Part shown: positions 7,591 through 17,461 of the stretch, one piece after another
Numbering within the stretch: the stretch's first letter is position 1
Layout of the letters: every line of letters begins with the position of its first letter
NCBI GenBank assembly: GCA_030949985.1
Contig: JAUZRX010000004.1
Coordinates: forward strand, 1-64,000
Direction: 5' to 3'
Source: Acidobacteriota bacterium
GTDB taxonomy: Bacteria > Acidobacteriota > Polarisedimenticolia > J045
Length of the DNA: 64,000 nt
Made by a program: the position numbers and the translations under genes
The notes under the pieces: model-generated
What the model was told of the DNA's origin: nothing
The model's input: the letters and a program-made list of their open reading frames with translations, nothing else
Databases searched by the model: none

Positions 7591-8895
7591 TCAGCGACCT
7601 TTCTCACCCTGGCGACGCCACCACTCGAGGTAGGCGCGGATCCGGGACTCGTAACCGTGTTCCGAGGGCTCGTAGTACCGGCGCGGACCGATGGCTTCGG
7701 GGAAGTGGGACTGGCGGGCCGCCGCCTCCGGGTCGTCGTGGGCGTAAGCGTAATCCCTGCCATAGCCCAGTTCCTTCATCAGCCGGGTGGGAGCGTTGCG
7801 CAGGTGCAGGGGCACCGGTGCGTCGGGCAGCGACTCCACGTCCCGACGGGCCGCGCCCATGGCCTTGTAGACCCGGTTGCTCTTGGAAGCCGTGGCCAGG
7901 TAGACCACCGCCTGGGCGATGGCCGTATCCCCCTCGGGCATGCCGAGAAAGTGCACCGCCTGCATGGCGGCCACGGTCACCTGCAGGGCCCGGGGATCGG
8001 CGTTGCCCACGTCCTCGCTGGCGAAGCGCACCAGCCGCCGCACCAGGTAGAGCGGATCCTCCCCCGAGTCGAGCATCCGCGCCGCCCAGTACAGCGCCGC
8101 GTCGGGGTCGGAATCCCGCAGGGACTTGTGCAGGGCGGAGATCAGGTTGTAGTGCTCCTCGCCGGCCTTGTCGTAGCGGTGAGCGCGACGGGCCATCAGC
8201 TCGCCCAGGTCCCGCGCCCGCAGCGCGCCCTTCTCCGCGCTGGCGGCCAGCATCTCCAGCAGGTTCAGCGCCACCCGGGCGTCCCCGTCGGCCGCCGCGG
8301 CGATCGCCTCGACGACACCGTCTTCCACCTCGAGGGCGCGATCCCCCAACCCCCGCTCCCCGTCCTCGAGGGCCCGCCGGAGGAGTTGCTCGATCGCCGC
8401 CCCGGACAGGGGGCGCAGATCGAAGACCCGGCTGCGGCTGAGCAGGGCGCTGTTGATTTCGAAGCTGGGGTTCTCGGTGGTGGCGCCCACCAGCAGAATC
8501 GTGCCGTCCTCCACGTGGGGCAGAAAGGCGTCCTGCTGGGCCTTGTTGAAGCGGTGGATCTCGTCGACGAAGAGCAGGGTGCGGCGGCCCTCGACGGCCT
8601 GCCGCCGTCGGGCGCTCTCGACCAGGGCGCGAACCTCCTTGACCCCGCTGGTCACAGCGCTGAAGTCGACGAACTCAGCGTCCACCGTGGTGGCGAGCAA
8701 GCGCGCCAGGGTGGTCTTCCCCGTACCCGGGGGACCCCAGAAAATCAGCGACGAGCCCAGCCGCCCACTCTCGAGCAGCCGGCGCAGGGCCCGGCCCTCC
8801 CCGAGCAGGTGCTCCTGGCCGACGATTTCACCCAGGCTCCTCGGCCGCATGCGCTCGGCCAGAGGCGCGGGGGCCGGTGACTCGAACAGGCTCAT
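7591..8895 (-). CDS. rarA: RarA/MgsA replication-associated recombination ATPase
   Basis: This is a 434-residue AAA+ clamp-loader-like ATPase acting at stalled replication forks. Residues 5-30 hold the family N-terminus (LAERMRPRSLGEIVGQEHLLG). Walker A is GPPGTGKTT, Walker B is LLFVDEIHRF, sensor 1 is LLVGATTENPSFEINSALLSR. The C-terminal MgsA tetramerisation domain begins near HYNLISALHKSLRDSDPDAALYW and continues to the C-terminus. Length and motifs match E. coli RarA throughout. The ATG at 8895 is the natural start of the conserved protein. It is divergent from the SDR gene at 8980 across an 84-bp gap. Confidence 0.96.
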   Translation of the reverse strand: MSLFESPAPAPLAERMRPRSLGEIVGQEHLLGEGRALRRLLESGRLGSSLIFWGPPGTGKTTLARLLATTVDAEFVDFSAVTSGVKEVRALVESARRRQAVEGRRTLLFVDEIHRFNKAQQDAFLPHVEDGTILLVGATTENPSFEINSALLSRSRVFDLRPLSGAAIEQLLRRALEDGERGLGDRALEVEDGVVEAIAAAADGDARVALNLLEMLAASAEKGALRARDLGELMARRAHRYDKAGEEHYNLISALHKSLRDSDPDAALYWAARMLDSGEDPLYLVRRLVRFASEDVGNADPRALQVTVAAMQAVHFLGMPEGDTAIAQAVVYLATASKSNRVYKAMGAARRDVESLPDAPVPLHLRNAPTRLMKELGYGRDYAYAHDDPEAAARQSHFPEAIGPRRYYEPSEHGYESRIRAYLEWWRRQGEKGR

Positions 8896-8979
8896 GACCG
8901 CAGGATACGCTTTCGGCCCGCGGATCGCCCGGCGCCACCGGAGCCCTGCCTGTATAGTCTCCAAGCAGGGAGTCAGAAC

Positions 8980-9672
8980 ATGCCTACAGTGCTCGTGACC
9001 GGCGCCAGCCGGGGTCTCGGCTTCGAATTCGTCCGCCAGTACGCCGCGGAGGGCTGGCGGGTCGTGGCGACCTGCCGCCGACCGGAAGCCGCCGAACGAC
9101 TCGGGGCCCTGGCCTCGCGCTCCCCGGGAAGCGTCAGCCTGCACTCCCTCGATGTCGCTTCTCCGGCGGCGATCACCGATCTCGCGGCGGAACTCGGCGA
9201 GACGGCCATCGACCTGCTGATCAACAACGCCGGCGTCTATCCCCCCGCCCTCCCGCTGGGGCAGATCGACTACCCCGCCTGGGAACAGGCCTTCCGCGTC
9301 AACACCCTCGCGCCGGTGAGAATGGTCGAGGCCTTCCTCCCGGCGCTGGCCCGCGCCCGGGCCCCCCGGGTCGCCAACATCACGAGCAAAATGGGCAGCA
9401 TCGCGGACAACACCAGCGGAGGCTCGTACGCCTACCGGGCGAGCAAGACCGCGTTGAACATGGTCACCGCGAACCTGGCCCACGATCTGCGCGAGCGTGG
9501 CATCACCGTCCTGGGCCTCCATCCGGGGTGGGTCGCCACGGCCATGGGCGGCGCCGGGGCGCCTCTCGACGTCGAGACGAGTGTCGCCGGGATGCGCCGC
9601 GTGATCGCCGCCGCCAAGTCCGCACACTCGGGACGCTTTCTCGCATACGACGGCTCCGAGATCCCCTGGTAG
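8980..9672 (+). CDS. Short-chain dehydrogenase/reductase (C-factor/CsgA-like)
   Basis: This is a 230-residue NAD(P)-dependent oxidoreductase. The Rossmann glycine motif is VLVTGASRGLGFEF at the N-terminus, the structural NNAG motif is LLINNAGVYPP, and the catalytic set is Ser in ITSKMGS plus YRASK (Y-x-x-x-K). A short protein with SKMGSIADN and LHPGWVATAMGG resembles the CsgA/C-factor subgroup, whose substrates are poorly defined. An AGGGAG ribosome-binding site lies 7 nt before the ATG. The substrate cannot be deduced. Confidence 0.85.
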   Translation: MPTVLVTGASRGLGFEFVRQYAAEGWRVVATCRRPEAAERLGALASRSPGSVSLHSLDVASPAAITDLAAELGETAIDLLINNAGVYPPALPLGQIDYPAWEQAFRVNTLAPVRMVEAFLPALARARAPRVANITSKMGSIADNTSGGSYAYRASKTALNMVTANLAHDLRERGITVLGLHPGWVATAMGGAGAPLDVETSVAGMRRVIAAAKSAHSGRFLAYDGSEIPW

Positions 9673-9764
9673 GACGCCGATCGCCGCCCTTGACGAGGGC
9701 GAAGAGATTGAGCAAAGTGCGCGATGGAGCGGGCGCTCCCGCCGACAACTGGAGACGAACATCC

Positions 9765-11573
9765 GTGGCGAAGAACAACGTCGTCTACGATGAAAAGGCC
9801 ATCAAGACCCTCGACGCCCTCGAACACATCCGCCTGCGTTCGGGAATGTACATCGGTCGCGTCGGGGACGGCTCCCACCCGGACGACGGTATCTACATCC
9901 TGCTCAAGGAGGTGATCGACAACGCCGTCGACGAGTTCATCATGGGCGAGGGGCGCAAGATCGACATCGTCCGCGACGGCGACACCGTGACAGTCCGCGA
10001 CTATGGCCGCGGCATCCCCCTCGGTAAGGTCGTCGATTGCGTCTCGCGCATCAACACCGGCGGCAAGTACAACGACGACGTGTTCCAGTTCTCCGTCGGT
10101 CTCAACGGCATCGGCACCAAGGCGGTCAACGCCCTGTCGATGCGCTTCGAGGTCTGTAGCTGGCGCGACGGTCGCTTCAAGCGCGCCATCTTCGAGCGGG
10201 GCAAGCTGGGCGGCGAGAAATCCGGCCGCGAAAAAGAAAAAAACGGCACCCTCGTCCGCTTCACACCCGACCCGGAGATCTTCGGCGGATACCAGTGGAA
10301 CGAGGAGTTCATCGCCCGCCGGCTGCGCTACTACGCCTACCTCAACCCCGGACTGACCCTCCGGTACAACGGAAAAACCTTCAAGAGCAAGGAGGGGCTC
10401 AAAGACCTGCTCGTCGAGGAACTGGGAGAGGTCGATCCCCTCTACGAAATCGCCAGAATCCGGCAAGACCGTTGCGAATTCGCCTTCACCCACACCAACA
10501 ACTACGGCGAGAACTACTTCTCTTTCGTCAACGGCCAGTACACCAACGACGGAGGAACGCACCTGAGCGCCTTCCGCGAAGGACTGCTCAAGGCCGTCAA
10601 TGAATTCGCCGGCAAGTCCTACACCGGGCCGGACGTGCGCGACGGCATCGTCGGCGCCATCGCCATCAAGCTGCAAGACCCCGTCTTCGAGAGCCAGACC
10701 AAGAACAAGCTGGGCTCCACCGAGATTCGCTCGTGGCTGGTCGGCCGGGTGCGGGAGGCGGCGCTGATTTGGCTGCACAAGAACAAGCCCGCGGCCAAGC
10801 GTTTGCTCGAGAAAGTGCAGGCCAACGAACGACTGCGCAAGGAACTGGCTTCGATCAAGAAGCAGGCCCGGGAGCGGGCGCGCAAGACCGCGATCCGCAT
10901 TCCCAAGCTGATCGACTGCAAGTTTCACCGCGGAGACAAGGACCCTCGCGGTGAAGCATCGACGATTTTCCTCACCGAAGGAGATTCGGCGGGAGGGTCG
11001 CTGATCCAGGCGCGCAACGTCGACACCCAGGCGATCTTCACTCTCAAGGGCAAACCGCTCAACTGCCACGGGCTCAAGCGCGATGCGATCTACAAGAACG
11101 AAGAGCTGTACAACATCATGCGCGCCCTGGGCATCGAGGACAGCGTCGACGACCTGCGTTACAGCATGGTCGTCATCGCCACCGACGCCGACGTGGACGG
11201 GATGCACATCCGCAACCTGCTGATGACCTTTTTCCTCCGTTTCTTCGAGGAACTGGTGCTGCGAGGCCATCTCTACCTGCTGGAGACACCCCTGTTCCGC
11301 GTGCGCAACAAGAAGGAGCAGCGCTACTGCTACTCCGAAGCCGAACGAGATCGCGCCGCTCGAGAACTCAAGGGAGCCGAAGTGACCCGCTTCAAGGGCC
11401 TGGGTGAGATCTCTCCTTCCGAGTTCAAGCAGTTCATCGGCTCCGATGTCCGCCTCGTGCGGATCGACATCAAGTCGATGAGCGAAGTCGGCAAGGCCCT
11501 CGATTTCTTCATGGGGCGCAACACGCCCGAGCGACGCCGCTTCATCGAACGAAACCTCGTCGAGGTCGAATGA
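9765..11573 (+). CDS. parE: Type IIA DNA topoisomerase subunit B (short ParE/GyrB-like)
   Basis: This is a 602-residue ATPase subunit of topoisomerase IV or gyrase. The GHKL ATPase domain shows LLKEVIDNAVDEF (Glu49, Asn53), RDYGRGIPLG and GLNGIGTKAVNALS. The transducer Lys region includes QTKNKLGS. The TOPRIM domain shows LTEGDSAGGS (Glu405) and the acidic triad ATDADVDG (Asp474, 476, 478). The C-terminus ends in MGRNTPERRRFIERN. Length fits the short ParE form without the gyrase insert. The GTG at 9765 follows a GGAG site and gives the conserved start. The partner subunit A gene begins 22 nt downstream. Confidence 0.93.
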   Translation: MAKNNVVYDEKAIKTLDALEHIRLRSGMYIGRVGDGSHPDDGIYILLKEVIDNAVDEFIMGEGRKIDIVRDGDTVTVRDYGRGIPLGKVVDCVSRINTGGKYNDDVFQFSVGLNGIGTKAVNALSMRFEVCSWRDGRFKRAIFERGKLGGEKSGREKEKNGTLVRFTPDPEIFGGYQWNEEFIARRLRYYAYLNPGLTLRYNGKTFKSKEGLKDLLVEELGEVDPLYEIARIRQDRCEFAFTHTNNYGENYFSFVNGQYTNDGGTHLSAFREGLLKAVNEFAGKSYTGPDVRDGIVGAIAIKLQDPVFESQTKNKLGSTEIRSWLVGRVREAALIWLHKNKPAAKRLLEKVQANERLRKELASIKKQARERARKTAIRIPKLIDCKFHRGDKDPRGEASTIFLTEGDSAGGSLIQARNVDTQAIFTLKGKPLNCHGLKRDAIYKNEELYNIMRALGIEDSVDDLRYSMVVIATDADVDGMHIRNLLMTFFLRFFEELVLRGHLYLLETPLFRVRNKKEQRYCYSEAERDRAARELKGAEVTRFKGLGEISPSEFKQFIGSDVRLVRIDIKSMSEVGKALDFFMGRNTPERRRFIERNLVEVE

Positions 11574-11595
11574 CCTGCCACTCAAGAGGCCGCCC

Positions 11596-13500
11596 ATGAA
11601 TTACGTCGAGCCCGTGATGAGGAACAACTTCCTCGAATACGCGAGCTACGTCATCATCGACCGTGCCATTCCCGACCTGCGGGACGGCTGCAAGCCCGTC
11701 CAACGCCGTATTCTTCAAACCCTCTACGAAATGGACGACGGCCGCTTCCACAAGGTGGCCAATGTCATCGGCGAAACGATGAAGCTCCACCCCCACGGCG
11801 ACGCCTCGATCGGTGACGCCCTGGTGGTGCTGGCCAACAAGGACTACTTCATCGAAAAGCAGGGAAATTTCGGCAACATTCTCACCGGGCATCCCGCAGC
11901 GGCGGCCCGCTACATCGAATGCCGCCTGACGCCCCTGGCCCGGGAAACGCTCTTCAACCCCGACCTGACCGACTGGAAGCCCTCCTACGACGGGCGCAAG
12001 CAGGAGCCGGTCTTCCTGCCCACCAAGATCCCCGTCCTGCTGCTGCTCGGCACAGAGGGCATCGCCGTGGGTATGTCCACGCGGATCCTGCCCCACAACC
12101 TGGGTGAACTGCTCGAGGCCCAGGTGGCGATCCTCGAAAAACGCGACTTCCAGGTGCTGCCCGACTTCCCCCAGGGCGGTCTGGCCGACTTCAGCGAATA
12201 CGACGACGGAGTGGGCAAGGTACGGGTACGCGCACGCCTGCGGGCCACCCGGGACAGAAAAAAGATCATCATCGAAGAGGTCCCCTTCTCCACCACCACC
12301 GAGTCGCTGATCGCTTCCATCGAGGCCGCCGCCCAGAAAAACAAGGTGGCCGTCGCCTCGATCGAGGACCGCACCGCCGAACAGGTGGAAATCGTCCTCC
12401 ATCTCCGGCGGGGCGCGTACAGCGACGAGGTGATCCCTCAACTCTGGGCCTACACCCACTGCGAGGTGGCGATCACCTCCAACCTGGTGGTGATCGATCA
12501 GCGTCGCCCCGTCCAGCGACGGGTCTCCGAACTGCTGGTCCAACTGACCAGGAACCTCAAACAACAGATCAAGGCCGAACTGGAACTGGAGATCGAGCGC
12601 CTGCTGGACCGGCAACATGCCCTGACCCTCGAACAGATCTTCGTCGAAAAGCGGGTCTACAAGCGCATCGAGAAGGCACGCACCCAGAAAGCGGTACGCG
12701 ACCAGGTGATCGAAGGAATGAACGAGTACCGCGACCTGTTCATCCGCGACCTGGACGACGACGATGTGGGCCGCCTGCTGGCGATCCCGATTCGACGCAT
12801 CTCGCTGTTCGACATCAACAAGAACCGCGCGGACATCGAGGAGGTCCTCGCCGGCCTGCGCTCGGCCCGTCGACGCCTGAAGAACCTGACCCGCACGACC
12901 ATCGACTACCTCCACAGCCTGCACGAGAAGTTCGCGGCGGACCACCCCCGGCGCACCGAGATCACATCCTTCGCCACGGTGGACAAGCGGGAAGTCGCGG
13001 CCCAGAACCTCAAGCTGGCCTACAACCCGGACAGCGGCTTTTTCGGCAGCGAGGTGCGCGGCAAGAAGTGGCAATTCACCGTCAGCGAGTTCGACCGCAT
13101 TCTGGCCGTCTCGGCCGACGGCTCCTATCGCATCTTCGCCCCGCCCCAGAAAAAGCTGCTGCCCGGCCGGGTGCTTTTGATCTGCACCTTCGACAACGAG
13201 CAGGGACAGGTACTGACGCTGGTCTACCGGGACAAGAAGAAAATCCCCTACGCCAAGAAGGTGCACATCAAGAGCTACATCAAGGACAAGGAGTACGAAC
13301 TGATCCGCGGCCGCGAGGGGCGCATCGACAAGCTCTTCGTCGGCGAGCCCGACGTCAAGTTGCGCCTGGAATTCGTCCCGGCCAAGCGCCAGCGGATCCA
13401 CGAGGCCACTTTCGACCTCGGCACACTCGACTTCTGCGGTCCCACCGCCCGCGGCACGCGCCTGGCCCCCAAACCCACGGCGCGCATCCGGCTGCTCTAG
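11596..13500 (+). CDS. parC: Type IIA DNA topoisomerase subunit A (short ParC/GyrA-like)
   Basis: This is a 634-residue breakage-reunion subunit. The N-terminal winged-helix domain is complete: ASYVIIDRAIPDLRDGCKPVQRRIL, KVANVIGETMKLHPHGD (quinolone-resistance region) and the catalytic Tyr106 in AAARYIECRLTPLA. The tower and coiled-coil follow. After about residue 470 only some 160 residues remain. These are beta-rich (RGKKWQFTVSEFDRILAVSADGSYRI) but too short for the full six-bladed GyrA pinwheel and lack an obvious GyrA box. The enzyme is therefore more likely a decatenase or relaxing topoisomerase than a supercoiling gyrase. It forms a two-gene operon with the subunit B gene. Confidence 0.93.
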   Translation: MNYVEPVMRNNFLEYASYVIIDRAIPDLRDGCKPVQRRILQTLYEMDDGRFHKVANVIGETMKLHPHGDASIGDALVVLANKDYFIEKQGNFGNILTGHPAAAARYIECRLTPLARETLFNPDLTDWKPSYDGRKQEPVFLPTKIPVLLLLGTEGIAVGMSTRILPHNLGELLEAQVAILEKRDFQVLPDFPQGGLADFSEYDDGVGKVRVRARLRATRDRKKIIIEEVPFSTTTESLIASIEAAAQKNKVAVASIEDRTAEQVEIVLHLRRGAYSDEVIPQLWAYTHCEVAITSNLVVIDQRRPVQRRVSELLVQLTRNLKQQIKAELELEIERLLDRQHALTLEQIFVEKRVYKRIEKARTQKAVRDQVIEGMNEYRDLFIRDLDDDDVGRLLAIPIRRISLFDINKNRADIEEVLAGLRSARRRLKNLTRTTIDYLHSLHEKFAADHPRRTEITSFATVDKREVAAQNLKLAYNPDSGFFGSEVRGKKWQFTVSEFDRILAVSADGSYRIFAPPQKKLLPGRVLLICTFDNEQGQVLTLVYRDKKKIPYAKKVHIKSYIKDKEYELIRGREGRIDKLFVGEPDVKLRLEFVPAKRQRIHEATFDLGTLDFCGPTARGTRLAPKPTARIRLL

Positions 13501-13517
13501 TTGCCCGGCGGACCGGC

Positions 13518-15488
13518 TCAAGCCACCGGCGCGGTGCGCGACGCGAGGACCTCGACCATGGCGTGGTAGAGCTTGGCCGGATGGATCGGCTTGGTCACGA
13601 AGCCGTCCATCCCGGCGGCCAGGCAGGCCTCGCGGTGCTGTTCCATGGCATGGGCCGTCAGGGCGATGATCGGCAGGTGCCCCCCTCGGACCTGCTCCTT
13701 TTCCCGGATCTTGCGGGTCGCCGTCAGCCCATCCATCGTCGGCATCTGAATATCCATCAGCACCAGGTCGAAAGGCTTCCGCGCGATCCGCCGCAGGGCG
13801 ATCTCGCCGTTCTCGGCGATTTCGACCCGGTGCCCCTTGCGTTCGAGCAGCCGCTGAGCGAGCTGGCGATTGACGGGGTTGTCCTCCACGAGCAGAACCT
13901 CCAGCGGCCCCAACGCGTCCATCGCCGCTTCCAGTTCCGCCGTGGTGGACTGACCGTGGCGGAAGCCCCTGCGCTCCTCGGCGGGCACACGGGAGAGATT
14001 CACCGTGAAGTGGAAGCGGCTGCCCTCCCCGGGGGCGCTTTCGAGCCAGATCCGCCCCCCCATCACGTGTACGAGACGGGCGGCGAGGCTCAGGCCGAGG
14101 CCGGTGCCCCCATGAGCCCGCGTCATGTAGTCTTCCGCCTGCACGAAAGCCTCGAAAATGACTTCCTGCTCGTCGGGAGCGATGCCGACGCCCGTGTCCC
14201 GCACCTCGAAGTGCAGGCAGACCACCTCGGGTCCGCTCTCCTCGACGAAGACGTTGACCACGATTCCGCCTTCGCTGGTGAACTTCACGGCGTTGCCCAG
14301 GAGGTTGGCCAGGACCTGGGAAAGTCGGCTCGTGTCCCCGATGAGATGCTCCGGTACATCGGGTGCCACGTGCCGGCGGAAATCGAGCCCCTTTTCCTGG
14401 GCCGAGTAGGCCAGGGCCGAGATGCTCTCCTCGAACCAGCGCCGGAAAAAGAAGGGCTTCGAGTTGAGCTCGATACGCCCCGACTCGATACGCGAGAAGT
14501 CCAGGACGTCGTCGATGATCGACAGGAGCGAACGGGCGCAGTTCTTGACGATGCCGAGGTGGGCTCGCTGCTCGGAGCTCAGTTCGCTGCCCAGGGCCAG
14601 ATCCGTCATGCCGATGATGCCGTTCATCGGCGTGCGGATCTCGTGACTCATGCTGGCCAGGAAATCGCTCTTGGCCTGGCTGGCCGCCTCGGCGGCTTCC
14701 TTGGCCCGTTGCAGTTCCGCCTGGGCCCGGCGGCGCTCTTCGTTCTCCCGGCGCAGGGCCGCCTCCCGCCCCTCGAGCCGGCTGAGCAGGATGAACAGCA
14801 GGGTCAGCGGCACCACCGCCATGGCCAGCATGGCGGGATGAAGCGCCCAGGACAGTGCCATCAGCGCCGAGAAGCAGGCCAGGACAGTCTCGTTGGTGAA
14901 GGCCGCGAAGGAGATCACACCGCTTTCGGCGGCCGTGCGCCCGGTCGCCAGCCGAATCACCACCAAGGTCATCACGACGCTCAGCGCCGCGCTCGCGGCG
15001 GCGCCCGCCAGAGCCGCCACCGCCACCCCCGGCGGCCCGTCGATCCGCGCGAGCACCAACCGGGCCACGCGCACCGCCAGCGCGATGCCGATGGTGATCT
15101 GGCCCAGGTTGTAGAGCCCGACCCCGAATTTCCGCCGGTGGGAAATCCAGTCCGAAACCGAGATGATCACCGCGACCGCCAGGACCAGGGGTGCCGGCAC
15201 CAGGGGCACGAGGGCCTGGTAGGCCGCGGGAGCGAGGAAGATCGCCACCCGCCCGCCCGCCCGGCGGTCGACCTTGAAGGTCAGGGCGTTCCAGGCCAGG
15301 CCGAGAGCGAGAAAAACCAGGGAGGCCAACAGGTGGAAGGACTCGACAGCGGTGAGGTCGGACACCAGGTCCGCTGTGCAAACCACCGCCAGCGCCGCGC
15401 AGAATGCGACATACGCCTGCGTGGGCCGATTGAAGCCCTCCTTCCCCAAAGCCTTCTCCAGCACCGAGTTGCGCCGAGCGAGGCGCAA
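13518..15488 (-). CDS. Hybrid membrane sensor histidine kinase with receiver domain
   Basis: This is a 656-residue kinase. The first 235 residues hold about seven to eight hydrophobic segments and no recognisable ligand domain, resembling MASE-type membrane sensors. A short coiled-coil leads to HisKA ([10 protein letters not shown], His282), then HATPase_c with the N box LLGNAVKF, G1 [10 protein letters not shown] and G2 [11 protein letters not shown]. The C-terminus is a receiver ([11 protein letters not shown], phospho-acceptor Asp579 in [14 protein letters not shown] lysine). The annotated start is TTG; alternatives in the first 10 residues are possible. It lies 4 bp after the methyltransferase gene, as the last gene of a minus-strand operon. 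Its output partner is not visible nearby. Confidence 0.9.
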   Translation of the reverse strand: MRLARRNSVLEKALGKEGFNRPTQAYVAFCAALAVVCTADLVSDLTAVESFHLLASLVFLALGLAWNALTFKVDRRAGGRVAIFLAPAAYQALVPLVPAPLVLAVAVIISVSDWISHRRKFGVGLYNLGQITIGIALAVRVARLVLARIDGPPGVAVAALAGAAASAALSVVMTLVVIRLATGRTAAESGVISFAAFTNETVLACFSALMALSWALHPAMLAMAVVPLTLLFILLSRLEGREAALRRENEERRRAQAELQRAKEAAEAASQAKSDFLASMSHEIRTPMNGIIGMTDLALGSELSSEQRAHLGIVKNCARSLLSIIDDVLDFSRIESGRIELNSKPFFFRRWFEESISALAYSAQEKGLDFRRHVAPDVPEHLIGDTSRLSQVLANLLGNAVKFTSEGGIVVNVFVEESGPEVVCLHFEVRDTGVGIAPDEQEVIFEAFVQAEDYMTRAHGGTGLGLSLAARLVHVMGGRIWLESAPGEGSRFHFTVNLSRVPAEERRGFRHGQSTTAELEAAMDALGPLEVLLVEDNPVNRQLAQRLLERKGHRVEIAENGEIALRRIARKPFDLVLMDIQMPTMDGLTATRKIREKEQVRGGHLPIIALTAHAMEQHREACLAAGMDGFVTKPIHPAKLYHAMVEVLASRTAPVA

Positions 15489-15492
15489 CCCG

Positions 15493-16314
15493 TCAAAGGG
15501 GTGCAGGGGGGAATATAGGGTCCGCCACGAAGGTTGCGCACCACCAGCGAATCTCGGCGGCCTCGGCGGGATCCACCGCGGCCCGGACCCGCTCGAGCCA
15601 CTGTCCTCGCCGCTCCGGATCGGCCTCCGGGTAGAGCCGGGCCCCCAGGGCGGGAACCTCCAGCAGGTCCAGCAGTTCTCCCTGGGGGACGACCAGGTCC
15701 ACGTGGCGCTCGCAGCCGAGGGTGAAGCCGCGCTCGCGGCCCCTGGCGATCAGCTCGCGGCGCGCGAGCACCGGCCCCGCCGGGGAGGGATCTCGACCGA
15801 AGAGCTGCCGACCCACACGAGCCAGGGCCAACTGGAGCGGAGCGGGAGGCGGCGTCGCCTCGTCCCGCAACTGGCTGCAGGGAATGCTGAAGGCGAAGCG
15901 TCCCTCCGCCTTCAGGCAGCGGCGCAACTCTCCGAGAGCGGCGCCGAGCTGGGGGAAATGCCACAGCGCAGCGGAACAGGTGGCGGCGGCGAAGACGGCG
16001 CCGGGGAGAGGCAGGGCCCGGGGGTCCGCGGCGAGGGCGGCGAAGAGGGGCTCGGGCAACGCCCGCCGGGCCAGGCCGGCCATGGCCGGCGCCAGGTCCA
16101 GCCCGACCACCGGCACGGACTCCCAGCGGCGCCGCAGGGCCTCGGCCACGATCCCGGTTCCGCAAGCCAGGTCGAGCACGGGGCCCGGAGGTTCCGCTCC
16201 CAGGGCATCGACCAGGTGTTCGGCCAGGACCGGGTAGACATGCCCCCAGCGAGCGGTCTCGGCGTAGATCTCCGCCCCCAGCAGGTCGTTCCAGTCGTCC
16301 GGCTCACGACCCAT
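15493..16314 (-). CDS. Class I SAM-dependent methyltransferase
   Basis: This is a 273-residue protein with the Rossmann SAM-binding motif I ([16 protein letters not shown]), an acidic loop ([10 protein letters not shown]) and motif post-I/II ([13 protein letters not shown]), like UbiE/Methyltransf_11. The N-terminal segment [19 protein letters not shown] resembles small-molecule methyltransferases. The substrate is not predictable. It overlaps the M28 peptidase gene by 11 nt and is followed within 4 nt by the histidine kinase, so the four minus-strand genes from 17928 to 13518 almost certainly form one transcript. Confidence 0.8.
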   Translation of the reverse strand: MGREPDDWNDLLGAEIYAETARWGHVYPVLAEHLVDALGAEPPGPVLDLACGTGIVAEALRRRWESVPVVGLDLAPAMAGLARRALPEPLFAALAADPRALPLPGAVFAAATCSAALWHFPQLGAALGELRRCLKAEGRFAFSIPCSQLRDEATPPPAPLQLALARVGRQLFGRDPSPAGPVLARRELIARGRERGFTLGCERHVDLVVPQGELLDLLEVPALGARLYPEADPERRGQWLERVRAAVDPAEAAEIRWWCATFVADPIFPPAPL

Positions 16315-17461
16315 CCCCGCCCTCCAGGAAGTCCCGGGCGAGGGCCTCGAGCAACCCTCGGGCCTGGGCCAGCGCCGCCGGATCGAGGTTTTCCGGGAGA
16401 TCCCGGGGCGTGTGGATCGCCCGCACCGCCCGGTTCGGCCGGCTGCTGCTGAGGGTCAACACCTCGCGCCCTTCCCGGCCGAGAACCAGCGCATCGGTGG
16501 CCGCTCCCGGCAGGGCCGGCAGGGCCCGCACGGGGATGCCCCGCGCCCGGGCGACGTCCTCCGCCCAGCGCCTGAGCCTCCGCGGCCCGAGCAGTCCGAC
16601 CGGCCCCCCGGCGCCGACCCCGTCGAGGTTGAGAATCCGGCAGGGCGCCGCGGGGAGTGGCCCGAGACGTCGCAGCAGCACCCGTGCCCCTACCAGCAGG
16701 TCCTCCTCCGCCCCGGTGAAGACCGCGATGACTTCCGTACCCCGCGGCAAAGAATCGGCCAGTGCCTTGACCGTCTCCAGCACCACCGCCACCGAGCCCC
16801 CGTTGTCCAGCGCCCCCGGAGAACGGTTGCCGAAAGTCAGGCCCGCCAGCAACACCGCCCCCACCGCCCCCACCGCGCAGGCCAGCCTGGCCGCGAGGAA
16901 GGCCGGGTTCTGCCCCAGCCCGCCGGCGAGCAGCGCCGTCACCGCCCCCTGGCCGAGGAAACCGAGGGCCAGGAAGGCCGCCGCCAGGCCGCGAACGAGG
17001 AAGGGCAGGTTCTGCGACTTGGAATCGTGGTGCGCGACGAGCACCAGCCGGCGGCGGGGCCGGGGGTCGCCCGTCCGCACCATCGAGTTCGCGGTGGTCT
17101 TCCGGCCGGGATGGCCCGGCGCGGCCAGGCCGAAGAGCCCGTCCCAGCGGGCCACCAGAACCAGCAAGGCCCCACCGACCGCCAGCAACCCCACCGCGGC
17201 GAGCAGCGCCGCCACCCGACCGCCCAGCGCCACCAGGAGGTTGGCCAGGGCGACGAGCAGGAAGGCTGCGCGGAATACCATCAACGCCGGACCGCTGGTA
17301 AAGGAGAAGCCGTCTTCTTCGGCGTCCAGCCCGGCGGCGGCCAGGGCGGCGGCCAACTCGCGGCGCACGCTGCGATCTCCGTCGCTTCCGGCCCGGCGCG
17401 GCCAGGCCAGTCGCCGGACGATCGCGACGAGAGCCTCGCCGGCGGCGGAAGAGGCGCTCAC
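16304..17461 (-). CDS. M28-family zinc aminopeptidase-like membrane protein
   Basis: This is a 385-residue protein with an M28 peptidase core interrupted by hydrophobic segments. Likely two-zinc ligands are visible: His144/145 in LVAHHDSKSQ, Asp219 in GALDNGGSVA, Glu252/253 in FTGAEEDLLVGA, Asp280 in LNLDGVG and a late His in AIHTPRDLP. Two membrane hairpins are predicted before the first ligand (about 62-104), and another between the first and second ligands (about 155-208), so the active site would sit at the membrane surface. The start overlaps the upstream gene's end by 4 nt. Confidence 0.8.
   Translation of the reverse strand: MSASSAAGEALVAIVRRLAWPRRAGSDGDRSVRRELAAALAAAGLDAEEDGFSFTSGPALMVFRAAFLLVALANLLVALGGRVAALLAAVGLLAVGGALLVLVARWDGLFGLAAPGHPGRKTTANSMVRTGDPRPRRRLVLVAHHDSKSQNLPFLVRGLAAAFLALGFLGQGAVTALLAGGLGQNPAFLAARLACAVGAVGAVLLAGLTFGNRSPGALDNGGSVAVVLETVKALADSLPRGTEVIAVFTGAEEDLLVGARVLLRRLGPLPAAPCRILNLDGVGAGGPVGLLGPRRLRRWAEDVARARGIPVRALPALPGAATDALVLGREGREVLTLSSSRPNRAVRAIHTPRDLPENLDPAALAQARGLLEALARDFLEGGDGS

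Noticed and set aside
7591-9762. Long N-terminal extension of RarA to 9762
   Set aside because: The extension runs antisense through the SDR gene and has no RarA similarity; the conserved N-terminus begins at the ATG at 8895.
9432-15381. Very long antisense open frames (721 and 1279 residues) across the topoisomerase genes
   Set aside because: They are an effect of high GC in the third codon position. The sense strand carries unmistakable topoisomerase and kinase motifs.
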